Below, one piece after another: positions 8,518-17,495 of a stretch of 34,146 bases of DNA. Origin of the DNA: Candidatus Scalindua arabica (GTDB lineage Bacteria > Planctomycetota > Brocadiia > Brocadiales > Scalinduaceae); assembly GCA_018263435.1 (NCBI GenBank), contig JAANXD010000093.1:1-34146 (forward strand), in the 5' to 3' direction. The notes below the pieces were generated by a model. The model was not told the origin of the DNA. It saw only the letters and a list, made by a program, of their open reading frames with translations, and ran no database searches. Position numbers and translations under genes: made by a program. Position 1 is the stretch's first letter. Each line of letters begins with the position of its first letter.

Positions 8518-9242
8518 TCTACAAAAGTCCTAATATGAGAAGAGAGAGATTTTGCAAAGTTAGAAAAGGTAAGTTCCCTTGAAGGTTCCTTATAAATACC
8601 ATTAATCCCATTAACACTATCAGAGGTAATAAATGATGCAGAAGTATAATGACGTTCGCGAACAAGTTTTTTACAAAATAACTCATATCTCTTCATATAT
8701 GAAGCTCCTACAAATTCAGAAAACACCTTAAAGTGGGGTTCTTTTACACTTACCGGACGTTTTGAAGCTTCACAGTCTTCAAGCATAAAGAAATAACCAA
8801 GAAATGGCTGAGTATCTCCATTAAATGCACCTTCTCTGAATGCTGTCCACAGATCAAGAGCGCTTCCCATAGCTTCTTCTGTTCTGTTATTAAAATTGTT
8901 ACCGAATGAAGGTCCAACTTGAGATTTCGCCTCTACCGCAGCGACTAAATGACCATCTTTGATAACAAGTAAATCCCATTCCTTAGTTGGCCGAAAGAAT
9001 CCTGGCAATTCTAATGATTTCTTCTGGTAAACATACTTCCTTTCAATTCCAGTATCTAAGATTATATTTGTAAAAAGATTTATAAATCCATCCATTTGAG
9101 TCCCACCGGTCACGGCGCTCCTTAAACCAGCATCAGAGGACCCTTTCTTCTTTTGTCGTTCCCTTTGTTTTTTTCGTGTAACCCAGTAATGAGTAACTGC
9201 GACAGCTACCTGTTGATCTAAGTTGTCAATGTTTTTTGGCAT
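8514..9242 (-). CDS. Type II restriction endonuclease, XhoI/PaeR7I family
   Basis: This 242-residue nuclease carries the hallmark of the PaeR7I/XhoI family: KEWDLLVI (D90) and then VEAKSQVGPSFGNNFNNR (E104, K106), which together form the PD-(D/E)xK active site with D90, E104 and K106. The family cuts C^TCGAG, so this is the predicted target; I noticed one CTCGAG in the window, at 7192-7197. The gene is followed by the methylase with a 4-bp overlap, so nuclease comes first and methylase second. The N-terminus is basic (TRKKQRERQKKKG) and includes GGTQMDGFINL, as in the family. Length is normal for the family, and no truncation is seen. Confidence 0.92.
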   Translation of the reverse strand: MPKNIDNLDQQVAVAVTHYWVTRKKQRERQKKKGSSDAGLRSAVTGGTQMDGFINLFTNIILDTGIERKYVYQKKSLELPGFFRPTKEWDLLVIKDGHLVAAVEAKSQVGPSFGNNFNNRTEEAMGSALDLWTAFREGAFNGDTQPFLGYFFMLEDCEASKRPVSVKEPHFKVFSEFVGASYMKRYELFCKKLVRERHYTSASFITSDSVNGINGIYKEPSRELTFSNFAKSLSSHIRTFVE

Positions 9243-9464
9243 GGTGTAATCGGCTTTTAGATATTTCTATAATCTTAGTTATAAAGAGAATATTAAACTG
9301 GTTTATTATTTTTGCAAAAGCAGTGATTTATCAATGCTTAATAAACGCCTGAACCTACAGAAACTATTTTGTAAATGTATATAATGAAACAGGTTTTGTC
9401 AATAATGATAAGATACTAAATGAAATGGTTTCTTTTGGGGGGGCGTCTTATTATCTTAATATTC

Positions 9465-9674
9465 TCAAACTGTTTCAATGTAATCACAGATGGTGGTTGG
9501 TTCGGGTACTGACAGACCGTCTTCTTTTAAGCCGTCAATGTGAAATGAAATTGCTTCCTTGATATTTTCTTCAGCTTCGCTAACTGTCGAACCAGTAGAA
9601 ACACAACCAGGCAAATCCGGAACATATGCCGAATAATTTTCCGGACCTTTTTCAATGACTATGGCATAACGCAT
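9465..9674 (-). CDS. hicB: HicB-type antitoxin
   Basis: This 69-residue protein has the short HicB fold: MRYAIVIEKGPENYSAYVPDLPGCVSTG and an EEAxxNIKEAIxxHIDGL-like helix (EAEENIKEAISFHIDGL). Such a degraded RNase H-like domain binds and neutralises the HicA toxin. It lacks the C-terminal DNA-binding helix of longer HicB proteins, so autoregulation would need the complex or another factor. It lies 3 bp downstream of hicA on the minus strand, giving the toxin-first order usual for HicAB. A repeat-like AT-rich gap separates the pair from the restriction-modification genes. Confidence 0.92.
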   Translation of the reverse strand: MRYAIVIEKGPENYSAYVPDLPGCVSTGSTVSEAEENIKEAISFHIDGLKEDGLSVPEPTTICDYIETV

Positions 9675-9677
9675 ATC

Positions 9678-9869
9678 TTATCCTTTCTTTAATTTGGCTT
9701 GTTTGTAGATGCTATTCAAAGTTCCGGGCATGAGATCATCAGACAATTTACCTGGAACCGTGACACGCCCTTTTTTGACTGTATGTTTATACTGTCTATG
9801 ACTACCTTTTGTTTTGACCCAATACCATCCATCTTCTTCAATTAGTTTTATGATATCACGAACTTTCAT
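9678..9869 (-). CDS. hicA: HicA-type mRNA interferase toxin
   Basis: This 63-residue protein has the double-stranded-RNA-binding-like fold of HicA: MKVRDIIKLIEEDGWYWVKTKGSHRQYKH, with the catalytic histidine H24 in GSHRQY, followed by VTVPGKLSDDLMPGTLNSIYKQA. HicA cleaves mRNA in a ribosome-independent way and is held in check by HicB. All family hallmarks, including the active histidine, are present, so the toxin looks functional. It lies directly upstream of hicB and is the first gene of the pair. Confidence 0.93.
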   Translation of the reverse strand: MKVRDIIKLIEEDGWYWVKTKGSHRQYKHTVKKGRVTVPGKLSDDLMPGTLNSIYKQAKLKKG

Positions 9870-9904
9870 TTGTTAACATACTTTATGTACAACTATATCT
9901 TCGA

Positions 9905-10050
9905 TTACGTATGTTTTTATCCGTATAAATCTGCGCCTGCCCTGTGAAATTTGAAGTTATTTCACTGGGGTTTATCCCTGCCCCCGTCCGAACGCCCGCC
10001 TGCCATTCGTCGGGCAGGGATTCATCCGGGCGGGCGACGGTTTGTTTGGC
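9905..10050. repeat. GC-rich dispersed repeat with nested hairpins
   Basis: The segment starts with ATCCGTATAAATCTGCG, continues with GTGAAATTTGAAGTTATTTCAC (an imperfect hairpin) and then a GC-rich stretch in which GCCTGCC and GGGCAGG pair. Its composition is sharply higher in GC than the neighbouring hicAB genes. It is non-coding. A related GC-rich patch (GCCAGAATGCGCGTCGGGCTGGCG) lies at 20001-20040. Confidence 0.5.
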
Positions 10051-10065
10051 GGGAGCGTCCTATCA

Positions 10066-11271
10066 TTACGGATAGATCTCCATCTTTTCCCCGATCGCAT
10101 AGAGCTTACCGTCCGTTGAGGCTATATATACAGTCCCATCCTTATCTATTGAAGCAGATGATTCTATGGCACCGCCTGTTTCAACGAACCACTTCATGGT
10201 ACCGTCGCTGTTTACGGCGTAGAATTTCTTGTCTCGCGAACCCACATAAATAACGCCATTGGCATCAATTGCCGGCGAAGACATTACTGAATATTTTGTT
10301 TCAAACGTCCACTTAAGCGTACCGTCAGGATTTACAGCATAGAGGCGCCCGTCTCCGGAACCTATATAAATCGTACCGTCCAGCGCCAGTGCGGTGGATG
10401 AATCAATATCATATTCGGTCTTATACTGCCATTTCAGGTGACCATCCGGATTAAGGGCGAAGAGATTCGCATCCTCTGAACCGAAATAGATAGTCCCATC
10501 ATCTCCAATTGAAGGTGATGATTCAAGCAGGTAATGTGTCCCGAATGACCACACTGCCTTGCCATCAGGATTGAGGGCAAACATATAGTAATCTTCTGCA
10601 CCGCAATAAACCATACCATCATTCCCTATCGCAGGTGATGACCATATGTGGTCTGCCACCTTGTATTCCCACATGTGCTTGCCTTCCGCGTCCACGGCAT
10701 GTACCCTGTCATCCCAACCTCCAAAGTAAATGGAACCGTCATCGCCAATTGCGGGAGAGGAGATAATGCCTCCGTTTGTCTTGTGTTTCCATTTCAGTTT
10801 GCCGCCCGGATAAAGCGCATAGAGGTATTTGTCCCAGGAACCAAAATATATAACACCATCAACATCGATTGCCGGCGTTGAATCCACTTCAGCCCCTGTC
10901 TCAAATTTCCATTTCAAAGTTCCGTCAGGATTCAGGGCATAGAGATGTTTGTCCTGCGATCCGAAATATATAGTACCATCTATACCTATTACGGGAGACG
11001 ATGATATTGGTGCACCGGTCTGAAATGTCCACTTTATGCCATTTGTCTCTGGACCTGCATAAGGACTGCGTCCCGTATGATGAAGGTCATGACGATGCAT
11101 CGGCCATGGTGTGTGTGCAACCCTTTCCCCGAAGTATTGAGGTGAGACGTCCTTCGCCTGCTCATCCGACCATGCAGTCCGGACAGAAGCATATAAAAGA
11201 ACACCAAGAATCATTAACGCAAAAGACAGCGTATATACATGTCTAAAAACAATCTTGTTGTATATTGTCAC
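10066..11271 (-). CDS. Secreted PQQ-like beta-propeller, eight 40-residue blades
   Basis: This 401-residue protein has a signal-anchor or signal peptide (residues about 10-34, HVYTLSFALMILGVLLYASVR) and a short segment PWPMHRHDLHHTGRSPY. Eight repeats of exactly 40 residues follow, from about residue 79 to near the end. Each repeat has the pattern LKWxFxT, SSPAIGxDGxIYFGS, and LYALNPDG. This is the PQQ/WD-like propeller type with blade motif W-x-F. Catalytic quinoprotein residues and the CxxCH of quinohaemoproteins are absent, so it is more likely a binding or assembly scaffold than a dehydrogenase. The start is GTG (11269-11271), preceded by AAAGGGGA. It stands alone between hicAB and the his cluster. 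The near-identical repeats suggest recent expansion. Confidence 0.85.
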   Translation of the reverse strand: MTIYNKIVFRHVYTLSFALMILGVLLYASVRTAWSDEQAKDVSPQYFGERVAHTPWPMHRHDLHHTGRSPYAGPETNGIKWTFQTGAPISSSPVIGIDGTIYFGSQDKHLYALNPDGTLKWKFETGAEVDSTPAIDVDGVIYFGSWDKYLYALYPGGKLKWKHKTNGGIISSPAIGDDGSIYFGGWDDRVHAVDAEGKHMWEYKVADHIWSSPAIGNDGMVYCGAEDYYMFALNPDGKAVWSFGTHYLLESSPSIGDDGTIYFGSEDANLFALNPDGHLKWQYKTEYDIDSSTALALDGTIYIGSGDGRLYAVNPDGTLKWTFETKYSVMSSPAIDANGVIYVGSRDKKFYAVNSDGTMKWFVETGGAIESSASIDKDGTVYIASTDGKLYAIGEKMEIYP

Positions 11272-11346
11272 AGAAAAATCCCCTTTCGGTTTTGTTATTG
11301 TTTATATTTACAGAAGGAATGATGAAAACCTGCAGATGGCTGTTAC

Positions 11347-11937
11347 TTACAGAACGCCCTTTGTCGAGGGAACCTCATCAGTTCGTTCATCAATTCTCGT
11401 CGCCCTGTCAAGGGCCTTTGCTACACCTTTGAAAATCGCTTCTGCGATGTGATGTGCATTTTCACCGTACGGAACATCAACATGGAGATTCAGTCCTGCA
11501 TTAACAGTAAATGCCTCCAGAAATTCCTTAATGAGTTCAGAATCAAAATCACCAATCTTCTTTGAATCCAGCTTTGCATTGAAGACAAGTGCCGAACGCC
11601 CGCTGATGTCAATAGCTATATTTGCCAACGATTCCTGCATAGGAACGCTGACATTGGCAAAACGAGTTATGCCCGCTTTATCACTTAAAGCCTCTTTCAC
11701 AGCCTGGCCCAGACAAATACCAACATCCTCAACTGTATGATGGAAATCTACGTTGGTATCACCTTCCGCTTTAATCTCCAAATCAAATAGTGCGTGTTTT
11801 GCAAACAAATCCAGCATATGATCAAGGAAGCCTATACCGGTTGATACAGAGCGCTTCCCCTCACCGTCCAGATTAAGCGACAGGCTGATACTGGTCTCAC
11901 TGGTCTTTCTGTCTATGTTCGAAGTTCTCTTTCCCAT
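11347..11937 (-). CDS. hisB: Imidazoleglycerol-phosphate dehydratase
   Basis: HisB removes water from imidazoleglycerol phosphate to give imidazole-acetol phosphate in histidine synthesis. The 196-residue length is that of the monofunctional enzyme, without the phosphatase domain. The metal-binding histidine motifs are visible: [26 protein letters not shown] and the C-terminal [17 protein letters not shown]. The gene lies 17 bp downstream of the PaREP1-like gene and in the same direction as hisC and hisD, so these probably form one transcript. All catalytic His and Glu residues I can check are present. Confidence 0.97.
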   Translation of the reverse strand: MGKRTSNIDRKTSETSISLSLNLDGEGKRSVSTGIGFLDHMLDLFAKHALFDLEIKAEGDTNVDFHHTVEDVGICLGQAVKEALSDKAGITRFANVSVPMQESLANIAIDISGRSALVFNAKLDSKKIGDFDSELIKEFLEAFTVNAGLNLHVDVPYGENAHHIAEAIFKGVAKALDRATRIDERTDEVPSTKGVL

Positions 11938-11954
11938 AATTAACTGTTTCTTTC

Positions 11955-12332
11955 CTATGGCAACTTTAGTTCAAATCTTGTTTGCATGCGTTTTACAAAT
12001 CGTCTGATAATCTTAGCACCACTCTGTATGGCTTCAGGGGGGTCACTGTTTTCATAGAAATTCTGATGAAGTCCTTCTCCAACCAGTATTATACTGTTAA
12101 GGCTTTCGTCTTTTAGTTCTCTGGAAATATTGGTTAAATAGAATTTGATCCCAGCATGAGTCTTTATAGTCTTATTGCGCTTTGCTGCAACCGCCTTAAT
12201 AATTGTAACTAATGCTCCCCACAACTTTTCAGATGCTTGTGAATAATCCTTATCTTCAAGAAGTTTGTCTGCATCCTTCAAGTATTTTTGAGAAAGAGTA
12301 AGATATCGATTTATTCTTCCATTAGATTTCAT
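11955..12332 (-). CDS. PaREP1/HEPN-like helical protein
   Basis: This 125-residue protein is all alpha-helical. Its N-terminal half ([43 protein letters not shown]) closely resembles the PaREP1 family, which is known mostly from archaea and scattered bacteria and is structurally HEPN-like. I see no clear RX4-6H ribonuclease motif of toxin-type HEPN proteins, so activity as an RNase is not supported. The gene sits between hisC and hisB with short gaps (21 and 17 bp) in the same direction. It is therefore transcribed with the histidine genes although it has no known role in that pathway. It may be an inserted accessory gene. Confidence 0.7.
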   Translation of the reverse strand: MKSNGRINRYLTLSQKYLKDADKLLEDKDYSQASEKLWGALVTIIKAVAAKRNKTIKTHAGIKFYLTNISRELKDESLNSIILVGEGLHQNFYENSDPPEAIQSGAKIIRRFVKRMQTRFELKLP

Positions 12333-12353
12333 TTTTTATCCATGAATTCGTGT

Positions 12354-13415
12354 TTATATAATTCTGGTCAACTCATCAAGCAAGGTGTCTATTTCTTCAT
12401 CTGTTCCAACCGTGATCCTCAGGCAGTCGTCCAGTCTTGGCTGTTCAAAATATCGAACTAGTATCTTTCTTTTCCTCAGTTCCTGATAAATCTCTTTTGC
12501 CTTATTGGCATCCCGACACTTGATCATAACAAAGTTTGCCTGAGATGGGTATACAAAAAATCCCAATTTCTTGAGTGAATCTATCAGGCGTCCTCTTGTC
12601 TTCTTAATCCGGGCAACGTTTTCCCTGAATGTTTCCTGATCGCCCAGCGCTGCAACCGCAGATATCATACTGAGCCTGTCAACGTTATACGAATCCTTGA
12701 CCTTCATCATACCACTAATCAAATCTTCATGAGCAACAGCAAAACCCAGACGCATTCCGGCCAGGGAATAGGATTTGGAAAGTGTGCGCAGGACAATGAG
12801 GTTTGGGTGTTTATCCACAAGCCTCATACAGTTATCATCGGCAAAATCTACATACGCCTCATCAACCACTATTACACCTTCTATCTTTCCGGCAACTCCA
12901 GACACCTCTTCAACCGGAATTATTGTCCCGGATGGTGAATTTGGATTGCATATAAAGGTAACGGCAGCGCCCTCTACTACAATTTCTCCCGGCAGAGTAT
13001 AATCTTCGAGAAAATCTATAACACACTCTTCTGCATCCTGGATCTCTGACATGGTCTTATACAAGAGATATGACGGATACGGGTAAACAACTTTCTTGCC
13101 CTCTCCCACAAAACTTCTGATTATTATGGTCAAAAGTTCATCAGATCCGTTGCCAATCATAACCCTTTCAGGCTTTGTACCAAAAACCTCCGCGACTTCC
13201 TCTCTTGCACTTGTGGCAACTGGATCAGGATACAACCTCAATTTTTCACTTACCTCATCCTTCAATGCGGCAATAACCTTTCTGGATGGAGGGTACGGAT
13301 TTTCATTTGTATTGAGTTTGATGTACTGGCCGTCCTCCGGCTGTTCACCGGGAACATACCCTCTCATCTTATCAATATTTTCTCTGAAATAATTTGTTTG
13401 TGTCTTAGTTTTCAT
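12354..13415 (-). CDS. hisC: Histidinol-phosphate aminotransferase
   Basis: HisC is a class II fold-type I PLP enzyme that moves an amino group from glutamate to imidazole-acetol phosphate. The 353-residue length is normal. Visible features are KLNTNENPYPPS near the start, ICNPNSPSGTI, DEAYVDF, and the PLP-lysine segment LRTLSKSYSLAGMRLGFA with the Schiff-base lysine in SKS. The C-terminal arginine that binds the carboxylate is in CLRITVGT. It is downstream of hisD on the same strand. A 154-bp gap containing a dispersed repeat separates the two. Confidence 0.97.
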   Translation of the reverse strand: MKTKTQTNYFRENIDKMRGYVPGEQPEDGQYIKLNTNENPYPPSRKVIAALKDEVSEKLRLYPDPVATSAREEVAEVFGTKPERVMIGNGSDELLTIIIRSFVGEGKKVVYPYPSYLLYKTMSEIQDAEECVIDFLEDYTLPGEIVVEGAAVTFICNPNSPSGTIIPVEEVSGVAGKIEGVIVVDEAYVDFADDNCMRLVDKHPNLIVLRTLSKSYSLAGMRLGFAVAHEDLISGMMKVKDSYNVDRLSMISAVAALGDQETFRENVARIKKTRGRLIDSLKKLGFFVYPSQANFVMIKCRDANKAKEIYQELRKRKILVRYFEQPRLDDCLRITVGTDEEIDTLLDELTRII

Positions 13416-13449
13416 TTTCTTAAATTAATAGACCACTCCTGACATATGC

Positions 13450-13555
13450 TAGTGTGAACGCACAAGAAAACACGGACAAACAAGTTTGTCCATGCCACCT
13501 GTTTCCTGTTTTTTATATCGTAAATCTGAAATCGTAATTCGTAAATCAATCTATG
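13450..13555. repeat. Dispersed repeat between hisD and hisC
   Basis: The segment includes GGACAAACAAGTTTGTCC, a perfect 8-bp stem with a 2-base loop. It then has AATCGTAATTCGTAAATCAA, which is shared with the 5612-5631 copy. There is no ORF. It interrupts an otherwise compact histidine gene cluster and might affect mRNA stability or partially terminate transcription. Confidence 0.55.
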
Positions 13556-13569
13556 TTCTAAATAAATCT

Positions 13570-14913
13570 TTAATCTTCCACCCTTATGCGTACCGAATTG
13601 GCATGGGCCTGCAGGCCTTCCGACTCTGCAATTGTAATTATGTCATTGGCTGACGACCTCAGAACATCTTCTGAATACGAAATAATACTTGTCCTTTTAA
13701 GAAAATCATTCACAGACAGGCCGGAGAAAAACCTTGCTGTTCCGCCTGTTGGCAAGACGTGCGAAGGCCCGGCAATGTAGTCACCAGCAGCTACAGGAGT
13801 GAATGATCCGGTAAATATAGCGCCTGCATGTTTTATCCCGGACAACACTTCTTCTTCGTTTTTAACTATCACTTGCAAATGTTCCGGTGCCAGGGTATTC
13901 GAAATATCAACTGCCTCATTCAAATCTTTTGTGAGTATGATAAAACCAAATCTATCTAAAGACTCTTTAATCAGATCACTGCGAGGCAAGGTCTCAATCT
14001 GTCTGGATAACTCCTGCAACACTCCATTGACAAGCTCCTCAGAAGAAGTAACTAATATCGAAATACCGGGAGCATGTTCTGCTTGCGACAGCAGATCAGA
14101 CGCAACATACGCATGATTAGCAGTCTCATCAGCTATTATGAGCACCTCGCTTGGCCCTGCCAGCATATCTATGCCGACATGCCCATATGCCTCTCTCTTG
14201 GCAAGCGTTACAAATAAATTACCGGGACCGACAATCTTGTCCACCTTCGGGACGGTTTGAGTACCATACGTAAGTGCGGCTATTGAATGTACACCGCCAA
14301 TCATATAAACTTCATCTACATTTGTCTCCCTGCACGCAACCAGTCTCTCAGGAGAAATCTTTCCATCCCTGCCGGGTGGAGTTACTACAACGATTTTTTT
14401 TACCCCGGCTACTTTCGCTGGCATAGCATTCATTAATACCGAAGACGGATATGATGCTGAACCCCCCGGAACGTAAATTCCAACATTTTCGATGGGATCA
14501 TATTTAACGGTTATCCTGGCCCCATTTGAATCCAGTGATTCAGGCTCACTTAAGCGAATATGCTCCTGAAATGTTCGAATGTTTTCCCTGGCATTCTTGA
14601 TAGCGCTTATAAGTCCCGGAGACACTTTTTTATAAGCAGCCTCAATTTCAGAAGTCTCAATTCTAAATCTTCCCGCAGGTAAATTTATACCCTCAAACTT
14701 TTCCGTATAATACTCCAGAGCCTTATCACCCTTTTCTTTTACGTCCTTAACAACACGCTTGACGCTTTCTTCGGGAGACAATGGTTCGCCAAAGACCTCT
14801 TTGGTTTTTGCTTCCATCACATCTGTAACTGTGCCAGCAAATATGCTCATCCCCTGCTTGATGTTTTCAATCTTGTGCCGGAGATTACCTTCTTGTGATC
14901 TTAATATTTTCAT
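13570..14913 (-). CDS. hisD: Histidinol dehydrogenase
   Basis: HisD is the zinc enzyme that oxidises histidinol to histidine in two NAD-dependent steps, the last of the pathway. The 447-residue length is typical of the family. Recognisable segments are [69 protein letters not shown] (zinc-ligand region), APEHLQV and [21 protein letters not shown]. The first gene of the his group here is hisD, followed on the same strand by hisC, a PaREP1-like gene and hisB. The start at 14913 fits [11 protein letters not shown], although the ribosome-binding site is weak. Confidence 0.97.
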   Translation of the reverse strand: MKILRSQEGNLRHKIENIKQGMSIFAGTVTDVMEAKTKEVFGEPLSPEESVKRVVKDVKEKGDKALEYYTEKFEGINLPAGRFRIETSEIEAAYKKVSPGLISAIKNARENIRTFQEHIRLSEPESLDSNGARITVKYDPIENVGIYVPGGSASYPSSVLMNAMPAKVAGVKKIVVVTPPGRDGKISPERLVACRETNVDEVYMIGGVHSIAALTYGTQTVPKVDKIVGPGNLFVTLAKREAYGHVGIDMLAGPSEVLIIADETANHAYVASDLLSQAEHAPGISILVTSSEELVNGVLQELSRQIETLPRSDLIKESLDRFGFIILTKDLNEAVDISNTLAPEHLQVIVKNEEEVLSGIKHAGAIFTGSFTPVAAGDYIAGPSHVLPTGGTARFFSGLSVNDFLKRTSIISYSEDVLRSSANDIITIAESEGLQAHANSVRIRVED

Positions 14914-15029
14914 AGTCGTTTAGAGTTTTGATTAGTTGTCTTACGTATATTCATGTTTAACATATGACTTTAAATACGAATTGGCAAGGAAAAATGTCTG
15001 TGTTCAGGGACGGTTAGGACAAGTATCTC

Positions 15030-15332
15030 TCATGATGTTGCAGATTGCAATCTAATTGGATTGACGTCAAAATTGTTGCCTCTTTTCTTTAGATGCCAAA
15101 GATCATATGCGTTTTGTAAGCGCAACCAATGCTCCGCATCTGGCTTGCCCAGTGTCATTTCCAACCTTAATGCTATTTCAGGAGTTATTGTGCCCTGGCA
15201 ATTGATGATCCTGGAGAGTGTATTGCGGTTTACTCCCAGCCTGACTGCCGTTTCCGATATAGATAATCCTACAGAATCCAGAACAAGTTCCTTTAGGATT
15301 TCTCCGGGATGCGCAGGATTATACATACTCAT
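15030..15332 (-). CDS. higA: HigA-type antitoxin (XRE family)
   Basis: This 100-residue helix-turn-helix protein has the HigA/VapI signature NPAHPGEILKELVLDSVGLSISETAVRLGVNRNTLSRIINCQGTITPEIALRLEMTLG, ending with WLRLQNAYDLW. It neutralises the adjacent HigB and probably represses its own promoter. It follows higB by 11 bp. A related HigBA pair is encoded at 32278-32846 in an integron cassette. The two antitoxins share the overall pattern but differ at many positions, so they may not cross-neutralise. Confidence 0.94.
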   Translation of the reverse strand: MSMYNPAHPGEILKELVLDSVGLSISETAVRLGVNRNTLSRIINCQGTITPEIALRLEMTLGKPDAEHWLRLQNAYDLWHLKKRGNNFDVNPIRLQSATS

Positions 15333-15343
15333 AATACTCCTCC

Positions 15344-15622
15344 TTAATGGTAGTCCTCATAATGTACGCTCTCAGCGTTAGAATCAATAAACCTGAAAGT
15401 TATTCTCCAATTTCCACTGACCTTAACTGACCAAATACCCTTTCTGCTTCCTTTTAATTCATGCAATTCAAGCCCTGGCAGATCCATATCATCAATTCTT
15501 TCGGCCTGATCCAAGTTGGATAGTATTAAACGCAATCGTTTGGCATGCTGCACAATTATCCCTGATTTGTTCCCCACTTGGAAAAAACGATTTAATCCCT
15601 TATGTGCGAAACTTTTGATCAT
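15344..15622 (-). CDS. higB: HigB-type (RelE superfamily) mRNA interferase toxin
   Basis: This 92-residue toxin has the RelE/HigB pattern: MIKSFAHKGLNRFFQVGNKSG, then DMDLPGLELHELKGSRKGIWSVKVSGNWRITFRF and the terminal VHYEDYH. HigB cleaves mRNA at the ribosome. Toxin-first order with higA immediately downstream is the usual layout of this family. Length equals that of the cassette-borne copy (92 residues). The GNWRI..F and YEDYH segments are shared with it and contain the basic and histidine residues that usually support catalysis. Confidence 0.94.
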   Translation of the reverse strand: MIKSFAHKGLNRFFQVGNKSGIIVQHAKRLRLILSNLDQAERIDDMDLPGLELHELKGSRKGIWSVKVSGNWRITFRFIDSNAESVHYEDYH

Positions 15623-15777
15623 GTAACCATTATAACCCTTGCCGTTACACTCTGCAACCTGCAGAATACATAATTATCTAATTTATTGCCAAGCATACCA
15701 TGCTTTTATAACTTCAAATTGGTTCTATCATTTTTTTCGCGACAGCCAAATAAATAATAATGCACCGTACTCTGTTA

Positions 15778-16224
15778 CTATCCTCCAACCTCAACAGCAC
15801 GTACCATATCACCCACTGATATCGGGCCCAATTGCGGTACACCCGTAACCTGAGAGGTGTTTACGTTTAGTTTTTCATTACTGAGCCTGGCGCCTCCCGG
15901 TCTTGCCGTCATGGACTCAGCCATCATAGCCCCGCTGAGAGTCTGTGCACCCTGAGACTCACGTTCTTTAGATGATGCCTCTTTCTCTCCGGCAACACAG
16001 GTGGAAAATTTATCCTGGACATGGGATACAAAGATATAATCCTTGACGTGTTCCAGTTTTCCCAGGGCTTTGCCACTATCCGGATCTTTTACCTCGTCAT
16101 CACTCTGCACAAAGACCACAAAGACCATACCGTTCACCACATCATTATCTCTGCCGACGTTAATTACTATACTGTATTCATCAAGTATTTTGGCTACCTT
16201 ACCTTCTATCTTCTCCATATCCAT
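15778..16224 (-). CDS. Small beta-barrel-like protein, FlgT-C/CsgG-associated type, unknown function
   Basis: This 148-residue protein has no signal peptide. Its N-terminal half (IEGKVAKILDEYSIVINVGRDNDVVNGMVFVVF, then GKLEHVKDYIFVSHVQDKFSTCVA) has the pattern of the small barrel seen at the C-terminus of FlgT and similar proteins, in which VxxGMxFxV recurs. The C-terminal part ends in TGVPQLGPISVGDMVRAVE, which suggests a second strand pair. The middle (about 75-115) is polar and probably disordered. The start has a good ribosome-binding site (AGGAGATGATTT ATG). I can give no function. No flagellar genes are nearby. Confidence 0.55.
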   Translation of the reverse strand: MDMEKIEGKVAKILDEYSIVINVGRDNDVVNGMVFVVFVQSDDEVKDPDSGKALGKLEHVKDYIFVSHVQDKFSTCVAGEKEASSKERESQGAQTLSGAMMAESMTARPGGARLSNEKLNVNTSQVTGVPQLGPISVGDMVRAVEVGG

Positions 16225-16371
16225 AAATCATCTCCTTTCTTTCGCCGATCTGCCTCATTATATTTTACCCCCCTTCTTTGTCAAGGAGAATTGAATTGGC
16301 ACACTCATTCATAAATGGTTTCTTGACCACTTTATGCACATGCGTTATAATTCCGACCTAGCTGAGACAGA

Positions 16372-16419
16372 CCTCTCTTTCGAGAGGATTCCAATTCTGG
16401 AATCCTCTCGAAAGAGAGG
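16372..16419. repeat. Perfect 21-bp inverted repeat, 6-base loop
   Basis: Arms 16372-16392 and 16399-16419 are exact reverse complements around AATTCT. The outer part (CCTCTCTTTCGAGAGG) is itself nearly palindromic. It lies between divergent genes, so it cannot be a terminator for either in the usual sense, and no T-run follows on the plus strand. It is more likely a mobile palindromic element or a structured regulatory site. Confidence 0.6.
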
Positions 16420-16509
16420 CTGATCATGTTTATGTCACGAATGATAGCTGAATTATTTAATATTTTGTACGATATTCATCATTTTTCAGAAACCTCTTAA
16501 ACTTAAAAA

Positions 16510-17475
16510 ATGCCAATAGTTGCTGGTATTGATGAAGCCGGTTACGGTCCCACATTAGGCCCATTAGTATTATCAAAGGTCGTGATGGGAATACCGGCTG
16601 AATATCATCATGAGACAAACATCTGGCATGTCCTTAAAGATGCTATTTCTGAGAAAACACAAAAACGGGGAAATCGCATAGTTGTTGGTGACAGCAAGAA
16701 GCTATATCAGCAGAAAACGGGATTAAAAATACTGGAGGAGGCAGTTCTATCCTTTATCTGGCATACAAAAGGCCCGGTAGCAAAATTTACAGATTTACTA
16801 AAACTATTGTCGGACTACGATGACAATGTTTTTAACAAATACCCATGGTATAAGGGAAGAGACCTTGATCTGCCGGTTGCATCAAATGTGTCCGCAATCA
16901 TGAATTATGCAGACAACTTTAAGCACACTGCAGTCCTGCAGGATGTGAGTATACTTGATATTAAGAGCCATTTTATTTGTGTGTCTGAGATAAACAGGCA
17001 AATAGAGCTTGATGGTAACAAATCTCTGCTCCTCTTCAAAAGCTGTATAAGGCATCTTAAAGAAGTATTTGAACATTATGGTAGACACAAACCAAAAGTC
17101 TTAATAGATAAACACGGAGGAAGAAACTATTACGAAAGACTGCTTGTACAGAATTTTGAAGGATGTAAGGTAGACTCAATTACAGAAGGAAATCCGTTGT
17201 CAACCTACAATATTAATAATGCGGACAGAAAGATGGATGTATCTTTTGTTGTAGGTGCAGACTCAAAACATTTCCCAACTGCACTTGCATCAATGTTCAG
17301 TAAATACATCCGTGAATTATTTATAAAATTATTCAACTCATTCTGGCAGGAGAAAGTACAGAACATTAAGCCGACTGCCGGTTATCCGGAAGATGCCAGG
17401 CGGTTTTTGTCTCAGATCCATGATATAAGAAGCAAGTTGAATATAAGTGATGATATTTTAATTAGAGTTAAATAA
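16510..17475 (+). CDS. RNase HII-like protein
   Basis: This 321-residue protein carries the RNase HII active-site signatures in order: AGIDEAGYGPTLGPL (D8, E9), GDSKKLY (D61), VLIDKHGG (D200) and GADSKHFPTALASMFSKYIREL (D251), the last matching the IAAASI.AK helix of bacterial RNase HII. The family removes ribonucleotides from DNA and RNA primers. It is longer than classical RNase HII (about 200 residues), mainly through an insertion between D61 and D200. The identity of the true replication-repair RNase HII therefore remains open. There is no ribosome-binding site of note before the ATG. The gene ends 20 bp before asd and is probably co-transcribed with it. Confidence 0.8.
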   Translation: MPIVAGIDEAGYGPTLGPLVLSKVVMGIPAEYHHETNIWHVLKDAISEKTQKRGNRIVVGDSKKLYQQKTGLKILEEAVLSFIWHTKGPVAKFTDLLKLLSDYDDNVFNKYPWYKGRDLDLPVASNVSAIMNYADNFKHTAVLQDVSILDIKSHFICVSEINRQIELDGNKSLLLFKSCIRHLKEVFEHYGRHKPKVLIDKHGGRNYYERLLVQNFEGCKVDSITEGNPLSTYNINNADRKMDVSFVVGADSKHFPTALASMFSKYIRELFIKLFNSFWQEKVQNIKPTAGYPEDARRFLSQIHDIRSKLNISDDILIRVK

Positions 17476-17495
17476 AAAAAAGGAGTGTATAAAGA

